Of a DNA stretch of 64,000 bases, positions 1 through 8,011 are shown one piece after another (position 1 is the stretch's first letter; each line of letters opens with the position of its first letter). Source of the stretch: Alphaproteobacteria bacterium (GTDB taxonomy: Bacteria > Pseudomonadota > Alphaproteobacteria > Rhizobiales > Xanthobacteraceae); contig VBAH01000022.1 in NCBI GenBank assembly GCA_005884685.1, forward strand, positions 1 through 64,000, given 5' to 3'. Made by a program: the position numbers and the translations under genes. Under the pieces are notes generated by a model. The model did no database searches. It saw only the letters and a program-made list of their open reading frames with translations, and was not told the origin of the DNA.

Positions 1-733
1 TCACCGGACGCGCGGGCTCGACCCAGGCGATCTCGGCGATCATCTTCTTCACGATCGCCTGGCCGAACGAGTTGTGGTTCTCCGCCACCATCACGAACGA
101 GCCGGGTCCGCCGGTCACGTTGCGGCGGTAGTATTCATCGAGCCCGCCGGGCGGATTGGTATGCTCGGGATTCCACGGCAGCGGCGTGTCGCTCAGGATC
201 ACCAGCCCGTTGATGGTGACGCCCTTGGCGAGCGCCTCGTCGCGCGCGGAGGCGATGTCGCGCCCCGAATTGTTGGTGCCGTCGCCGGAGACGTCGATGG
301 TGCGCCGCGGCGCCTGGAACGGCGCGCGCTCGAGCACGCTCATGGAATAATCGAGGCCCGCGCTGATCGAGGTGCGGTCGGCGAACGAGCGTGGCAGCTC
401 GATCATCTGGTCGCCGATCTTGCGCGCCGAGGTCATGTCGCTGACGATGGTCCAGTCGATCACGATCTTTTGCGAGGTCGCGCCCGACCACTCGACGAAG
501 CAGATCGCGATGCGCCCGTGCGGGCCCGACTTGATCGCCTCGATCACGCGCGGATTGGACAGCGCCGCCGCGTAGCCCTCGCGCTGCAGCTGGAATTTCC
601 GCGTATCGACGCTGCGCGACACGTCGGAGGCGAGCACCAGCAGCAGATCGACCTGCTCGGCGGCGCGCACCGGCGCGCTCATGGCAGCGAGCAGTGCGGA
701 AAGGACGAGGACGGTTCGAATGAGACGTGTCAT
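1..733 (-). CDS. DUF1194 / von Willebrand A-like secreted protein (3' end outside window)
   Basis: The frame opens with ATG at 733 and stays open to the left edge, so the C-terminus is missing. The N-terminus is a signal peptide (MTRLIRTVLVLSALLAAM, then a cleavage-like APVRAAE). It is followed by a VWA-like fold start (VDLLLVLASDVSRSVD), where the DxSxS metal-site motif reads DVSRS. Further on come IDVSGDGTNNSG and KGVTINGLVI, typical of the DUF1194 family. These proteins are probably periplasmic or secreted and bind a divalent metal or a protein partner; no enzymatic role is established. The gene stands alone, with a 54-bp gap to the convergent end of the LysR gene. Confidence 0.85.
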   Translation of the reverse strand, partial: MTRLIRTVLVLSALLAAMSAPVRAAEQVDLLLVLASDVSRSVDTRKFQLQREGYAAALSNPRVIEAIKSGPHGRIAICFVEWSGATSQKIVIDWTIVSDMTSARKIGDQMIELPRSFADRTSISAGLDYSMSVLERAPFQAPRRTIDVSGDGTNNSGRDIASARDEALAKGVTINGLVILSDTPLPWNPEHTNPPGGLDEYYRRNVTGGPGSFVMVAENHNSFGQAIVKKMIAEIAWVEPARPV

Positions 734-787
734 TGCACCCTCCATTCGCACCGAGCGTATACGATTCCGCGAAGTGCGCCATCACGA

Positions 788-1687
788 TCACGCCAGGGGA
801 ACCTTGGTTTTGCGCGTCTTTCCTTGCGCTGCGTTCACGATCCAGTCGCGGAACGCCACGAACGCCGGCTCTGCCTCGCGCACCGCGCGGTAAACCAGAT
901 ACCAGCGCGCGCCCTTCGGTACCGAGAGCGCGAACGGTGCCACCAGCCGGCCGGCGGCGAGATCGTCATCAATGTAAGGCCGGATGCCCATCGCGACACC
1001 GACGCCATCCGTGGCTGCCTGCAGGGCCTGGCCGTAGTAGTCGAACTTCGGGCCTTTCGGCTGGAGGCCCGGCACGCCGGCCGTCTTGAACCAGAGCGGC
1101 CAATCGTCCGGCGCGTGCGTGACGCGCAGCAGCGCCGCCGCCTTCAGATCTTCGGCACGCCTGAGCCGCCGCGCGAGCGCGGGCGCGCAGACTGGCGTGA
1201 GGTCCGCTTCGAACAGCGGCGTCGCCTCGAGACCCGTCCAATCGCCGTTGCCCAGGCGGATGCCGCAGGTCCAGTCCCCGCTGAACGGCGCCGCCTCGCC
1301 GCCGGTGGCGAAGCGCACGTCGATGTCGGGCGCACGCTTCCGGAAATCCGCGAGGCGCGGAATGAGCCAGCGCACCGCGAAGGTCGGGCCGACGCCGACG
1401 GTGAGCACGCGCGCGCTGCCCATCGCGGTGACCTGCGCGGTCAGGCCGGCGAGCGCGTCGAACAGTTGTGTCAGCCCGGCCTGATAGGCGCGGCCGGCAG
1501 GCGTCGCAGCTAAGCGGTTCGCCTTGCGCTCGAACAGCGTCACGCCGAGCCGCGCCTCGAGGAGATGCACCATCCGGCTGATCGCGGCTGGCGTCACGTG
1601 CAGTTCGTCCGCAGCCTTAGCAAAGCTTCCGCTGCGGGCGGCCGCCTCGAAGGCCTTGATGCCGTTCATGAAGGGAAGTTGGCGCAT
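788..1687 (-). CDS. LysR-family transcriptional regulator (GcvA-like)
   Basis: The protein has 299 residues, normal for LysR. The N-terminal winged helix-turn-helix is clear (FEAAARSGSFAKAADELHVT, then AAISRMVHLLEARLGVTLFE), followed by a periplasmic-binding-protein-like effector domain from about residue 95. The ATG at 1687 is preferred because it puts the HTH at the usual distance; an upstream in-frame start would add a non-homologous tail. It is divergent from a TauE/SafE permease with a 91-bp gap that holds a LysR-type inverted repeat, so control of that permease and of itself is the natural inference. The effector is unknown. Confidence 0.9.
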   Translation of the reverse strand: MRQLPFMNGIKAFEAAARSGSFAKAADELHVTPAAISRMVHLLEARLGVTLFERKANRLAATPAGRAYQAGLTQLFDALAGLTAQVTAMGSARVLTVGVGPTFAVRWLIPRLADFRKRAPDIDVRFATGGEAAPFSGDWTCGIRLGNGDWTGLEATPLFEADLTPVCAPALARRLRRAEDLKAAALLRVTHAPDDWPLWFKTAGVPGLQPKGPKFDYYGQALQAATDGVGVAMGIRPYIDDDLAAGRLVAPFALSVPKGARWYLVYRAVREAEPAFVAFRDWIVNAAQGKTRKTKVPLA

Positions 1688-1692
1688 ATTAC

Positions 1693-1709
1693 CATCAGGA
1701 AAGCTGATG
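1693..1709. promoter_or_regulatory. LysR-type operator (T-N11-A inverted repeat)
   Basis: A perfect 6-bp inverted repeat, CATCAG-GAAAG-CTGATG, lies 5 bp upstream of the lysR start codon, in the gap shared with the divergent permease. It fits the T-N11-A rule for LysR sites. Binding by the adjacent regulator is inferred. Confidence 0.6.
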
Positions 1710-1778
1710 CTTGCGCCAAGATAACTCAGTTTGCTTGCGCCCGCCACCGGGATCATCAGGGGAGCCGGAGCACGAGCC

Positions 1779-2531
1779 ATGACCCTGATCCTCACCGCCA
1801 TCGTCTGCCTGACCATGGTCGGCACCGCGTTTCTCTCCGGCATCTTCGGCATGGCCGGCGGCCTCATCCTGATGGGCGTGCTGCTTGCCATCATGCCGGT
1901 GCCGGACGCGATGATGCTGCACGGCGTCACGCAGATGGCCTCGAACGGCTGGCGCGGGCTCCTGTGGATCAAGCATGTGCGCTGGAGCGCGATGGCGGCG
2001 TATCTCGCTGGCGGCGCGCTGGCGCTTGCCGCATGGTCGCTGTGGCGCTACGTGCCGGGCAAGGCGGTGGCGCTGCTGATGCTCGGGGGTGCGCCGTTCC
2101 TGGTGCGGCTCGTGCCGGCGCGTTTCAAGCCGAACCCGGAAAGCGCCGTGCAGGGCACGCTCTACGGCCTGATCTGCATGACGTTGCTGCTGCTCACCGG
2201 AGTCGCCGGGCCGCTGCTCGATTCGTTCTTCCTCGGCGGCAAGCTCGAGCGGCGCGAGATCATCGCCACCAAGGCCGCCTGCCAGATCTTCGGCCACGCG
2301 GCGAAGCTCATCTACTTCGGGGCGGTGATCGATCAGGCGGCGAACCTCGACCCGGTGATTGCCGGGCTTGCGATCGCCGCCTCGATGCTCGGAACGACAT
2401 TGGCGGCCAAAGTGCTCACCCGGATGAGCGACGCGCAATTCCGCGGCTGGTCGAACCGGATCATCACGGCGGTCTCGGGATATTTCGTCACATACGGCTG
2501 TTACGTGCTGGCGGTGACGGATGTACACTGA
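1779..2531 (+). CDS. TauE/SafE-family membrane permease
   Basis: This is a 250-residue hydrophobic protein with about 7-8 membrane segments. The N-terminal GIFGMAGGLILMGVLL is the glycine-rich motif of TauE/SafE (COG0730) transporters, which export sulfite, sulfonates or other small organic anions. A second glycine/hydrophobic half starts near GVAGPLLDSFFLGGK, matching the internal duplication of the family. The ATG at 1779 follows a GGAG ribosome site; an upstream in-frame codon at 1731 would overlap the regulatory gap. Divergence from the LysR gene suggests inducible expression. The substrate cannot be read from sequence. Confidence 0.85.
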   Translation: MTLILTAIVCLTMVGTAFLSGIFGMAGGLILMGVLLAIMPVPDAMMLHGVTQMASNGWRGLLWIKHVRWSAMAAYLAGGALALAAWSLWRYVPGKAVALLMLGGAPFLVRLVPARFKPNPESAVQGTLYGLICMTLLLLTGVAGPLLDSFFLGGKLERREIIATKAACQIFGHAAKLIYFGAVIDQAANLDPVIAGLAIAASMLGTTLAAKVLTRMSDAQFRGWSNRIITAVSGYFVTYGCYVLAVTDVH

Positions 2532-2533
2532 GG

Positions 2534-2583
2534 GAGTATGATCCCGAAAGGCGGGAGCCGGTTTTCGGAGAAAGATCATGCTC
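2534..2583. repeat. Dispersed palindromic repeat, family A, copy 1
   Basis: A 50-bp element of the form GAGTATGATCCCGAAA ... CCGGTTTTCGG ... GATCATGCTC. The outer arms are near-complementary. The same element occurs at 14200-14248 and 49954-50026, and it resembles intergenic palindromes common in Rhizobiales. The ATG of the next gene lies inside its right arm. Confidence 0.85.
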
Positions 2584-2853
2584 AAACCAACGGTGCGTGT
2601 CGTGAGCAACGTGATCGATCCGCTGGTGCTCGACCTGGTCGAATGGGTCGCGAAGGAGCCGCGCCCTTATGCCGAGATGCTCGAAGCGTGGCGCACCTCC
2701 TGCCCGCGGCTGACGGTCTGGGAGGAGGCGTGCGACCGCGGGCTGGTCAGGCGTGCGCCCGCCGAGGGCGGCACGATCGTGGTGGCGACCGAGCTTGGCC
2801 GGCGCTTGCTGCGCCAGCATGGACGGGCCTTAACCGAGCCGTATCTTCACTAG
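2578..2853 (+). CDS. Small conserved-type protein of unknown function (91 aa)
   Basis: The 91-residue soluble protein is rich in charged residues (VLDLVEWVAKEPRPYAEMLEAW; CPRLTVWEEACDRGLV). It ends in a short beta-hairpin-like stretch (GGTIVVATELGRRLL), which could be a small winged-helix fold, but no family is assigned. Codon use is like that of its neighbours and the frame is fully open. Its ribosome site (GGAGAAAG) and start codon lie inside the family A palindrome. The last 24 bp overlap the convergent amidohydrolase gene. The repeat-derived start makes the exact N-terminus uncertain. Confidence 0.65.
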   Translation: MLKPTVRVVSNVIDPLVLDLVEWVAKEPRPYAEMLEAWRTSCPRLTVWEEACDRGLVRRAPAEGGTIVVATELGRRLLRQHGRALTEPYLH

Positions 2854-3828
2854 CTGCCCGGCATTGCCGTGCATGATCTTCGCGCGCGCGCCGGGATCGA
2901 GGTCGAGCGCATCGATCGCCGCGATGGTCTTGCCGATCGGCCCGAGCGGTGCGTCGGTCGAAAACACCACGCGGTCGGCGCCGAAGAAATCGAGCCCGCA
3001 GGTGAGCCCGTTGCCGGCGCCGAACAGCGCGGTGTCGGCATAGAACTCGCGGAAATAATCGATGTGCGGGCGCTTCAGCGACGTCAGTACGTTTGAGTAA
3101 TCCTCGTCCGAGGTGCGCGAGCCGAGCACCTCCATGCCGGCGCCGATGCGGCCGTCGAAGAACGGGATCATGCCGCCGCCGAGGTGATGGGTGATGATCT
3201 TCAGTCCCGGATGGCGGTCGAACACGCCGGAGAACACCAGCCGCGCCATCGCGACGCTGGTCTCGTACGGCCAGCCGAAGCACCACCACATCTCGAAGCG
3301 CGATTTGCTCTCGGCGGCGTAATCCGGCATCGCGGCGGTGCGCGCCGGATGCAGCCAGATCGGCAGATCGTAATCCGCCATCGCGGCGAACACCGGCGCG
3401 AAGCGCGGCTCGTCGAGCGGATGACCGGCGATGTTGGTGAAGACCTGGATGCCGCGCGCGCCGAGTTGCCTGATCGCCCGTTCGGCTTCGCTCAGCGCGG
3501 CGTCCACGTCATCGAGCGAGACGGCGGCCACGAAGGCCGGAAAGCGCGCCGGATGCTTCGCCACGAGCTCCGCCATCGCGTCATTGGCGACACGCGCGAG
3601 CCCGAGCGCGGTCTCGCCCTGCGCGATCTCCTCCAGCGGCGGATTGGGCAGCGAGATGACCTGATGGTAATCGCCCAGGGTATCCATCTCGGAAAAGCGC
3701 AGATCGAGGTCGAACAGCTTCTTCACGCCGCGCAGGCGCGCGCCGATGTTTTCGAGCCTGGGCGAGACGCGCGACATCTCGCGGAAGAACGCATCCGGCA
3801 AGATGTGCGTGTAGATGTCGAGGATCAT
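2830..3828 (-). CDS. Amidohydrolase family 2 protein (ACMSD-like)
   Basis: This 332-residue TIM-barrel protein belongs to the amidohydrolase_2 family, which holds decarboxylases and hydrolases such as aminocarboxymuconate semialdehyde decarboxylase. Visible metal-site motifs are the N-terminal DIYTHILPD, the middle IWLHPART, IITHHLGGGMIPFF, and the C-terminal VFSTDAPLG with the catalytic Asp. The first motif normally reads HxH; here the first His is Tyr, which may alter or abolish metal binding. The next gene upstream (4066-5040) encodes a Bug-type binding protein on the same strand, but repeats separate them. The substrate is unknown; an aromatic acid is a guess from family. Confidence 0.85.
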   Translation of the reverse strand: MILDIYTHILPDAFFREMSRVSPRLENIGARLRGVKKLFDLDLRFSEMDTLGDYHQVISLPNPPLEEIAQGETALGLARVANDAMAELVAKHPARFPAFVAAVSLDDVDAALSEAERAIRQLGARGIQVFTNIAGHPLDEPRFAPVFAAMADYDLPIWLHPARTAAMPDYAAESKSRFEMWWCFGWPYETSVAMARLVFSGVFDRHPGLKIITHHLGGGMIPFFDGRIGAGMEVLGSRTSDEDYSNVLTSLKRPHIDYFREFYADTALFGAGNGLTCGLDFFGADRVVFSTDAPLGPIGKTIAAIDALDLDPGARAKIMHGNAGQLVKIRLG

Positions 3829-3846
3829 TGTCCGCTCCCGAATGCT

Positions 3847-3962
3847 GTCATCCCGGCCGAGCGTAGCGAGAGCCGGGATCCATGAAACACAAATCCGACG
3901 ATAACCGCAGAGACCTGTGTTTCATGGATCCCGGATAGCCGCTTCGCGGCTTCCGGGATGAC
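3847..3962. repeat. Long inverted palindromic repeat, family C, copy 1
   Basis: The arms begin GTCATCCCGGCCGAGCG and end TTCCGGGATGAC, with a second inner inversion (ATGAAACACA against TGTGTTTCAT). An almost identical outer sequence is found at 59734-59846, with a different inner segment. Confidence 0.85.
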
Positions 3963-3987
3963 ATCGGAGATTTGCCGGAAACCCGCT

Positions 3988-4057
3988 CCGCTCATGCCCG
4001 CGAAAGCGGGCATCCAGTTCTTGGCCCCTGGGTCCCCGCTTTCGCGGGGACGAGCGG
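3988..4057. repeat. Palindromic repeat, family B, copy 1
   Basis: CCGCTCATGCCCGCGAAAG and its inverted partner CTTTCGCGGGGACGAGCGG flank a short linker containing ATCCAG and GGGTCC. It lies just downstream of the Bug-protein stop codon, where it could form a strong RNA hairpin. Confidence 0.85.
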
Positions 4058-4065
4058 CAAAAAAA

Positions 4066-5040
4066 TCAATTCTGCAGCATCCGCTTGACGCCCGCGGCCG
4101 CAGCGGCCTTCGAGACCACATCGCTCTGCGTGTTGATCTCCCGCGCAAACTCGTCCGCCCCGCTCGGCCGCACGATCTGTCCGGTCAACGCGATCTTGCC
4201 GGCAATCTCCGGCTCGTTCGTCACCGCGATCACGTCGGCCGCGATGCGGTCGCGCAATTCTTTCGGCATCTCCGGCGAGCCGAACAGCCCGACCAGCCCG
4301 TCGATGCCGAGCGCCGGATGGCCCGATTCCTTCGCGGTCGGCACGTCCCCGATCACCGGCGCGCGCTCGCTGTTGGTGATCGCGATGATCTTCACCTTCC
4401 CGGCCTGCACCTGCGGCCGCATGATCGCGTAGGCCGCGACGTAAAGCTGGATGCGGCCTTCGGCGAGGTCGTTGATCGCCTGCACCGTGTCGCGATAGGG
4501 CACGCGCGCGATCTCGGCGCCCGACTGCTTGAGGAAGCCGGTGGCGACGAAGTCGTTCGCGCCGGTCGCCGAGGCCATGTTGAGCTTGCCCGGCTCCGCC
4601 TTGGCACGCGTGATGAGATCGTCGATCGAGTTGACGCCGAGCGACGCCGGCACGCCGACCGCCACCACGGTGTTGCTCACGCGCGCGATCGGCACGAGCT
4701 CCTTCACGTCGTAGGGCAGCTTCTCGTGCAGGAACGGATGCGCGGTGAACGTCGAGCTCGGCGCCATCAACAGCGTATGGTCGTCGTTCGCGGCGGTGAA
4801 CGCCGTGATCGCCAGGATGGCGTCGCCGCCCGGCTTGTTCTCCACCACGACCGGCTTGCCCCATTTCGCCGCAAGCTTATCGGCGATCACGCGCGCCGTG
4901 ATGTCGACGCCCGAGCCGGGGCCGAGCGGAACGATGAGGCGCACGCTGCGCGTCGGCCATGATTGGGTCTGCGCCTGCGCGCCGTGAAGGCCGAGCGCCG
5001 TCAGGGCGCCGAACGCGATGAGCAGGCTGCGCCGATCCAT
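4066..5040 (-). CDS. Bug-family tripartite tricarboxylate transporter substrate-binding protein
   Basis: This 324-residue protein begins with a signal peptide (MDRRSLLIAFGALTALGLHG, then AQAQ). The mature part has the hallmark Bug/TctC features: VRLIVPLGPGSGVDITAR near the N-terminus, VVENKPGGD, a VPYRDTVQAINDLAEG motif in the middle, and IGDVPTAKESG near residue 235. Bug proteins bind carboxylates or other small organic acids in the periplasm; most are orphans without adjacent TctA/TctB, as here. The downstream neighbour on the same strand is the amidohydrolase, possibly a functional partner, but repeats at 3847-4057 separate them. The ligand is not predictable. Confidence 0.9.
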   Translation of the reverse strand: MDRRSLLIAFGALTALGLHGAQAQTQSWPTRSVRLIVPLGPGSGVDITARVIADKLAAKWGKPVVVENKPGGDAILAITAFTAANDDHTLLMAPSSTFTAHPFLHEKLPYDVKELVPIARVSNTVVAVGVPASLGVNSIDDLITRAKAEPGKLNMASATGANDFVATGFLKQSGAEIARVPYRDTVQAINDLAEGRIQLYVAAYAIMRPQVQAGKVKIIAITNSERAPVIGDVPTAKESGHPALGIDGLVGLFGSPEMPKELRDRIAADVIAVTNEPEIAGKIALTGQIVRPSGADEFAREINTQSDVVSKAAAAAGVKRMLQN

Positions 5041-5113
5041 AGGGTCCCTCCGGACGTTTTTTCTGTCGCCGGGAGAACTCTAGCCAGCCGGGCGCAGCCG
5101 GTCCATGCGGCCA

Positions 5114-6025
5114 TTAGGCCGCGCGGCGCTTCCAGCTTTCCGCAAAGCGGCGCAGCGCTTCGTCGACGTCGTCGTCCTCGCGGGTGCCGGCGCCGATCGG
5201 GGGGAGCGGCGCAAACGTCGGCTCGTCGATGACGGTCGCGGGCGAAGGCGCCGCCTCGCGCGCGTCGTTGTCCGCATGCTGCATCACCGCCAGAACGTCG
5301 GACCGCTGCCGCATCACGCGCGCGACGTAAAAGATGGCGCCGCAGCCGAGCGCCAGCAGCGCGAGCGTGAGCGGGAGCCAGCCGAGGATCGAGGTTCCCT
5401 CAGCCTGCGCGGTCTTGACACTCTTCTCCCGTTTCGGCGACGGGGGCGGCTGCGCGTCGGACTGCTCGGTGATCACCAGCGGCGCGCTTTCAGCCTCGGC
5501 GGTTTGCGCGCCCCGCAACGGTGCGCCCGCGCTCTCCGCGCGCCGCGTGGGGTCGGCGGATGGCGCGGGCGGCGGCAGCGGGAGCGGAGCCTCGCTCGCG
5601 CTGCTCACATCGCGGGTCGGCCAGTTGTCCGCAGGAGGCGCTTGCACAAACCGGGTTTGCGCCGCCGCCGGCTTTGGTGGCGCTGCCGCAGTCCGGGCCG
5701 GCGGCGGCGCCGCTTCGGTCTCGTCCTCGATGTCGCCCTGCGGCACGATCTCGGGCGCGGGCTCCGGCGCGCGCCGCTCGTGCGCGGCCGAACGCGACGC
5801 CGTGGCTGGCGCGGCGCTCTCCTCGCCCCGTGCCACCAGCCGCCAGCATTTGCGCATCGAAGGGCGCTCGAGCCGGTAATACCAATGGCTGCCCGCAGGC
5901 GCCTGACCTTTCGGCGCGGTCAGGCAGGCTTGCGCCCCGGCCGAATTCGGCGCGGCCAGTGCCTGAAGGACAGAAACAGAAGACGTCAGGATCGCGATCG
6001 CGGGAAGCTTTGCTCGCACTGACAT
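5114..6025 (-). CDS. Proline-rich single-pass membrane protein of unknown function
   Basis: The 303-residue protein has an N-terminal signal segment, then a short conserved-looking block (HWYYRLERPSMRKCWRLV). A long low-complexity Ala/Pro/Glu region follows (about residues 70-205), then one transmembrane helix (ILGWLPLTLALLALGCGAIF) and an acidic cytoplasmic tail ending EALRRFAESWKRRAA. This strand is chosen because of the signal peptide and membrane helix; the opposite frame reads as arginine-rich noise. It resembles uncharacterised proteins of Bradyrhizobium relatives with a short WYY/CW domain. No function is proposed. Confidence 0.7.
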   Translation of the reverse strand: MSVRAKLPAIAILTSSVSVLQALAAPNSAGAQACLTAPKGQAPAGSHWYYRLERPSMRKCWRLVARGEESAAPATASRSAAHERRAPEPAPEIVPQGDIEDETEAAPPPARTAAAPPKPAAAQTRFVQAPPADNWPTRDVSSASEAPLPLPPPAPSADPTRRAESAGAPLRGAQTAEAESAPLVITEQSDAQPPPSPKREKSVKTAQAEGTSILGWLPLTLALLALGCGAIFYVARVMRQRSDVLAVMQHADNDAREAAPSPATVIDEPTFAPLPPIGAGTREDDDVDEALRRFAESWKRRAA

Positions 6026-6285
6026 GACACACCCCGTTTGCGTTGCTGCCCGTCCGGCCGTGCGCCGGTCCCAACCTCGGGGCGTCTGTCTCGTCCGGAA
6101 TTCGGGTCAGAGTGCGTCGCGAATTGGGCCATTCGCGCGCATAAATGAGCGCGGGTGCCGCATCGGTGGCGTGCGGGAACCCGGCGTCCCCGGTTCCGGC
6201 GCGTTGGGCGACTTCAGGCGAATTTAACAATGGTTTTTAACCTGCGCTCATTCAATTTCCGCGATACTGCGCACGGGAGCGCCAC

Positions 6286-7302
6286 ATGCCGATCCGCAAT
6301 TCATACCGCGCGTTTTTCATCGCGATTCTTCCCCTGGCCGTTCTGCAGGCGGCGCTGTTTGCCTCGCGCCTTGCCGGCGACATGGGAGCGGGAACGTCGG
6401 TGCCGATGCCGGATTCGGCGCTCGGTCTTTTCGTTGCGCGCTTCGGGATGGATGTCGCCGCACTCGCCTGCGGCCATCTGGCGCTGCGCCAGGCAGGCAT
6501 CGCGACGCGCGCGGCCTACGGTCTGATGGGCGGCGCCGCGGTCGCGCTCGCCTACACGCTCGCACAGAAGCACGGCCTGCAGTTGACCGCGCCGACGCCG
6601 GGCACGGTGGTGACCGCCGCAATCGTCCCGGTCATCGTCGGCATGATCGCGGGCTTTCTCTACGCGCAGTTCGCCGGCCGCGAGTTTGCCGCCGAGACCG
6701 CACCCGTCGCCTCCGCGGCGCAGTCCCCCGCAACAGAGCCAATCGCGCCGGCCGCCGCGCCGCCGCGCGCGCCCGCGACCTACGACGGCCCGGTGCTGGT
6801 CCGCACCTCGATCGCCGCGACCGTGATCGCGGCCGCGATGCCGGCGATCTTTGTGACCGTGCTGACGCTCTCAGTGATCATGCCGGGATTCGGCAGCATC
6901 ATGGGAGCGAGCGCGGACCGCTCCGTGCTGGCGGCCGAGCTCGCGCTCCCCGCGCAAATCTTCTTCATCACGGTGTTCGTGATGTTCGTGCCGGCCGCGA
7001 TCGTCGTCGTCGCGACCCACATGCTGGCGCGCAGCTTCCGGTTCACCAGCGGAGGCCACTATGCGCTGATCGGCGCGGCGGTGAACTGCGTCGCCGCGCT
7101 GCTGCTGATCGCGATGGTGCACGCCGCGTTCCTGTTTCCGGTGGCCGCGATCGTCGGCGCCGTCATGGGCGCGGTGTATCGCCGCTTCGCCGGGATCGAG
7201 CCGCTGCCCTTGCCGGAGGACGTGCTGGCGCAAGACCCGCGCACGCTCGTGCCGGCGGATCACCCCTCGCGCCGCACCCATGCGGTGATCATGAACGGGT
7301 GA
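6286..7302 (+). CDS. Multi-pass membrane protein of unknown function
   Basis: The 338-residue protein has roughly 8 hydrophobic segments in two blocks. The first comprises IAILPLAVLQAALFA, a DVAALACGHLA helix, GGAAVALAYTLA and IVPVIVGMIAGFLYA. An Ala/Pro linker follows (residues about 145-165), then VIAAAMPAIFVTVLTLSVI, FFITVFVMFVPAAIVVVA, and ALIGAAVNCVAALLLIAMV through VAAIVGAVMGAVYRRF. No known transporter or enzyme motif was recognised. ATG at 6286 follows GGGAGCG. The 260-bp gap to the divergent proline-rich gene presumably holds both promoters. Confidence 0.7.
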   Translation: MPIRNSYRAFFIAILPLAVLQAALFASRLAGDMGAGTSVPMPDSALGLFVARFGMDVAALACGHLALRQAGIATRAAYGLMGGAAVALAYTLAQKHGLQLTAPTPGTVVTAAIVPVIVGMIAGFLYAQFAGREFAAETAPVASAAQSPATEPIAPAAAPPRAPATYDGPVLVRTSIAATVIAAAMPAIFVTVLTLSVIMPGFGSIMGASADRSVLAAELALPAQIFFITVFVMFVPAAIVVVATHMLARSFRFTSGGHYALIGAAVNCVAALLLIAMVHAAFLFPVAAIVGAVMGAVYRRFAGIEPLPLPEDVLAQDPRTLVPADHPSRRTHAVIMNG

Positions 7303-7437
7303 GGCGACGGGGGATCGCGACTGCGAAGGCAAGCGCCGCTCGCCCTAAGTACACTGCCGGAATCCGGCCGAATTCTCCCAGAGTAAGGATCCCTAGCGGG
7401 CAGGCCCGTGCCTCGCTCTCGATGATTGGAGGATCCA

Positions 7438-7665
7438 ATGATCCGGTTGATCGCCGTCACCTTTGCCCTGGCCCTCGCAACATCCGCGCAGGCGATGCCG
7501 CTCGCGCCGCTGCATCAAACCGGCGGCATGACCGTGGACGCCGCCTACCGCTGCGGCGTCGGCCGGACGCGTGTCGGCGGCGTGTGTATCGCCAGAACCA
7601 CCAAGCGCCAGGTGCGCCGGTGTGCGGTGTGGGGCGCCGGGAGCGTTTGCCGCCGCTGGGGCTGA
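7438..7665 (+). CDS. Small secreted cysteine-containing protein
   Basis: A 75-residue product with a signal peptide (MIRLIAVTFALALATSAQAM) and a short mature part with four cysteines (RCGVGRTRVGGVCIART; RRCAVWGAGSVCRRWG). This glycine/cysteine layout recalls the many small secreted proteins of Bradyrhizobium relatives that carry a C-G-x-G-x-x-x-V-x-G-x-C pattern. The ATG is set by the GGAGG site at 7428-7432; a TTG upstream lies within that ribosome site. No function is known. Confidence 0.7.
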   Translation: MIRLIAVTFALALATSAQAMPLAPLHQTGGMTVDAAYRCGVGRTRVGGVCIARTTKRQVRRCAVWGAGSVCRRWG

Positions 7666-7675
7666 ATGCCTTTTC

Positions 7676-7765
7676 CGTCGTGCCCGGCCTTGTGCCGGGC
7701 ATCCACGTCTTGCTGGGGTGAAAGCAAGGAAGGCGTGGATGGCCGCGACAAGCGCGGCCATGACG
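7676..7765. repeat. Palindromic intergenic repeat (CGTCGTGCCCGG ... GCGGCCATGACG)
   Basis: Nested inversions: GCCCGGCCTTGTGCCGGGC, the outer pair ATCCACG / CGTGGAT, and GGCCGCGACAAGCGCGGCC. It is the same general type as the repeat at 47027-47130. It follows the small secreted gene directly and could act as a terminator-like hairpin cluster. Confidence 0.75.
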
Positions 7766-7782
7766 CTGAATTGGTTCAGCCA

Positions 7783-7905
7783 CTATCGCTTCTTCTTCCG
7801 CAGCCGCACGCCCGGCGCGTCGTCGTTGGTGAATTCGACGCCGGCGGCTTCGCGCAAGCGCCCTCATCGCCGCCAGATTGTTGCGCGTCGGCGACTTTTC
7901 GTTTC
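7783..7905 (-). pseudogene. Decayed C-terminal fragment of an XRE-family regulator
   Basis: Read on the minus strand, one frame gives KSPTRNNLAAMRA. After a 1-base shift near 7865 the next frame gives LREAAGVEFTNDDAPGVRLR, then KKKR and a stop at 7783. The pattern (L-E)AAGVEF-x(n)-GVRLR is the common C-terminus of short XRE/Cro-type helix-turn-helix regulators. Nothing matching the upstream HTH half is visible before the next gene, so this is a truncated and frameshifted remnant. It sits at the edge of a lower-GC patch, which fits a site of past insertion or deletion. No product is expected. Confidence 0.6.
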
Positions 7906-8011
7906 GCTGAATTCTACCGAACCGGGCATGCATTCTGTTTTTCACGCATATGGATGAAAGGGAGCAGGAGGTGTAAGCTCCCCGCCCTACCCGCCCTCGG
8001 GGGCTTTCTTG

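Noticed and set aside
7950-7976. Eight-codon leader peptide before the HEVLE gene
   Set aside because: The short frame ATG...TAA is likely chance and shows no attenuator structure.
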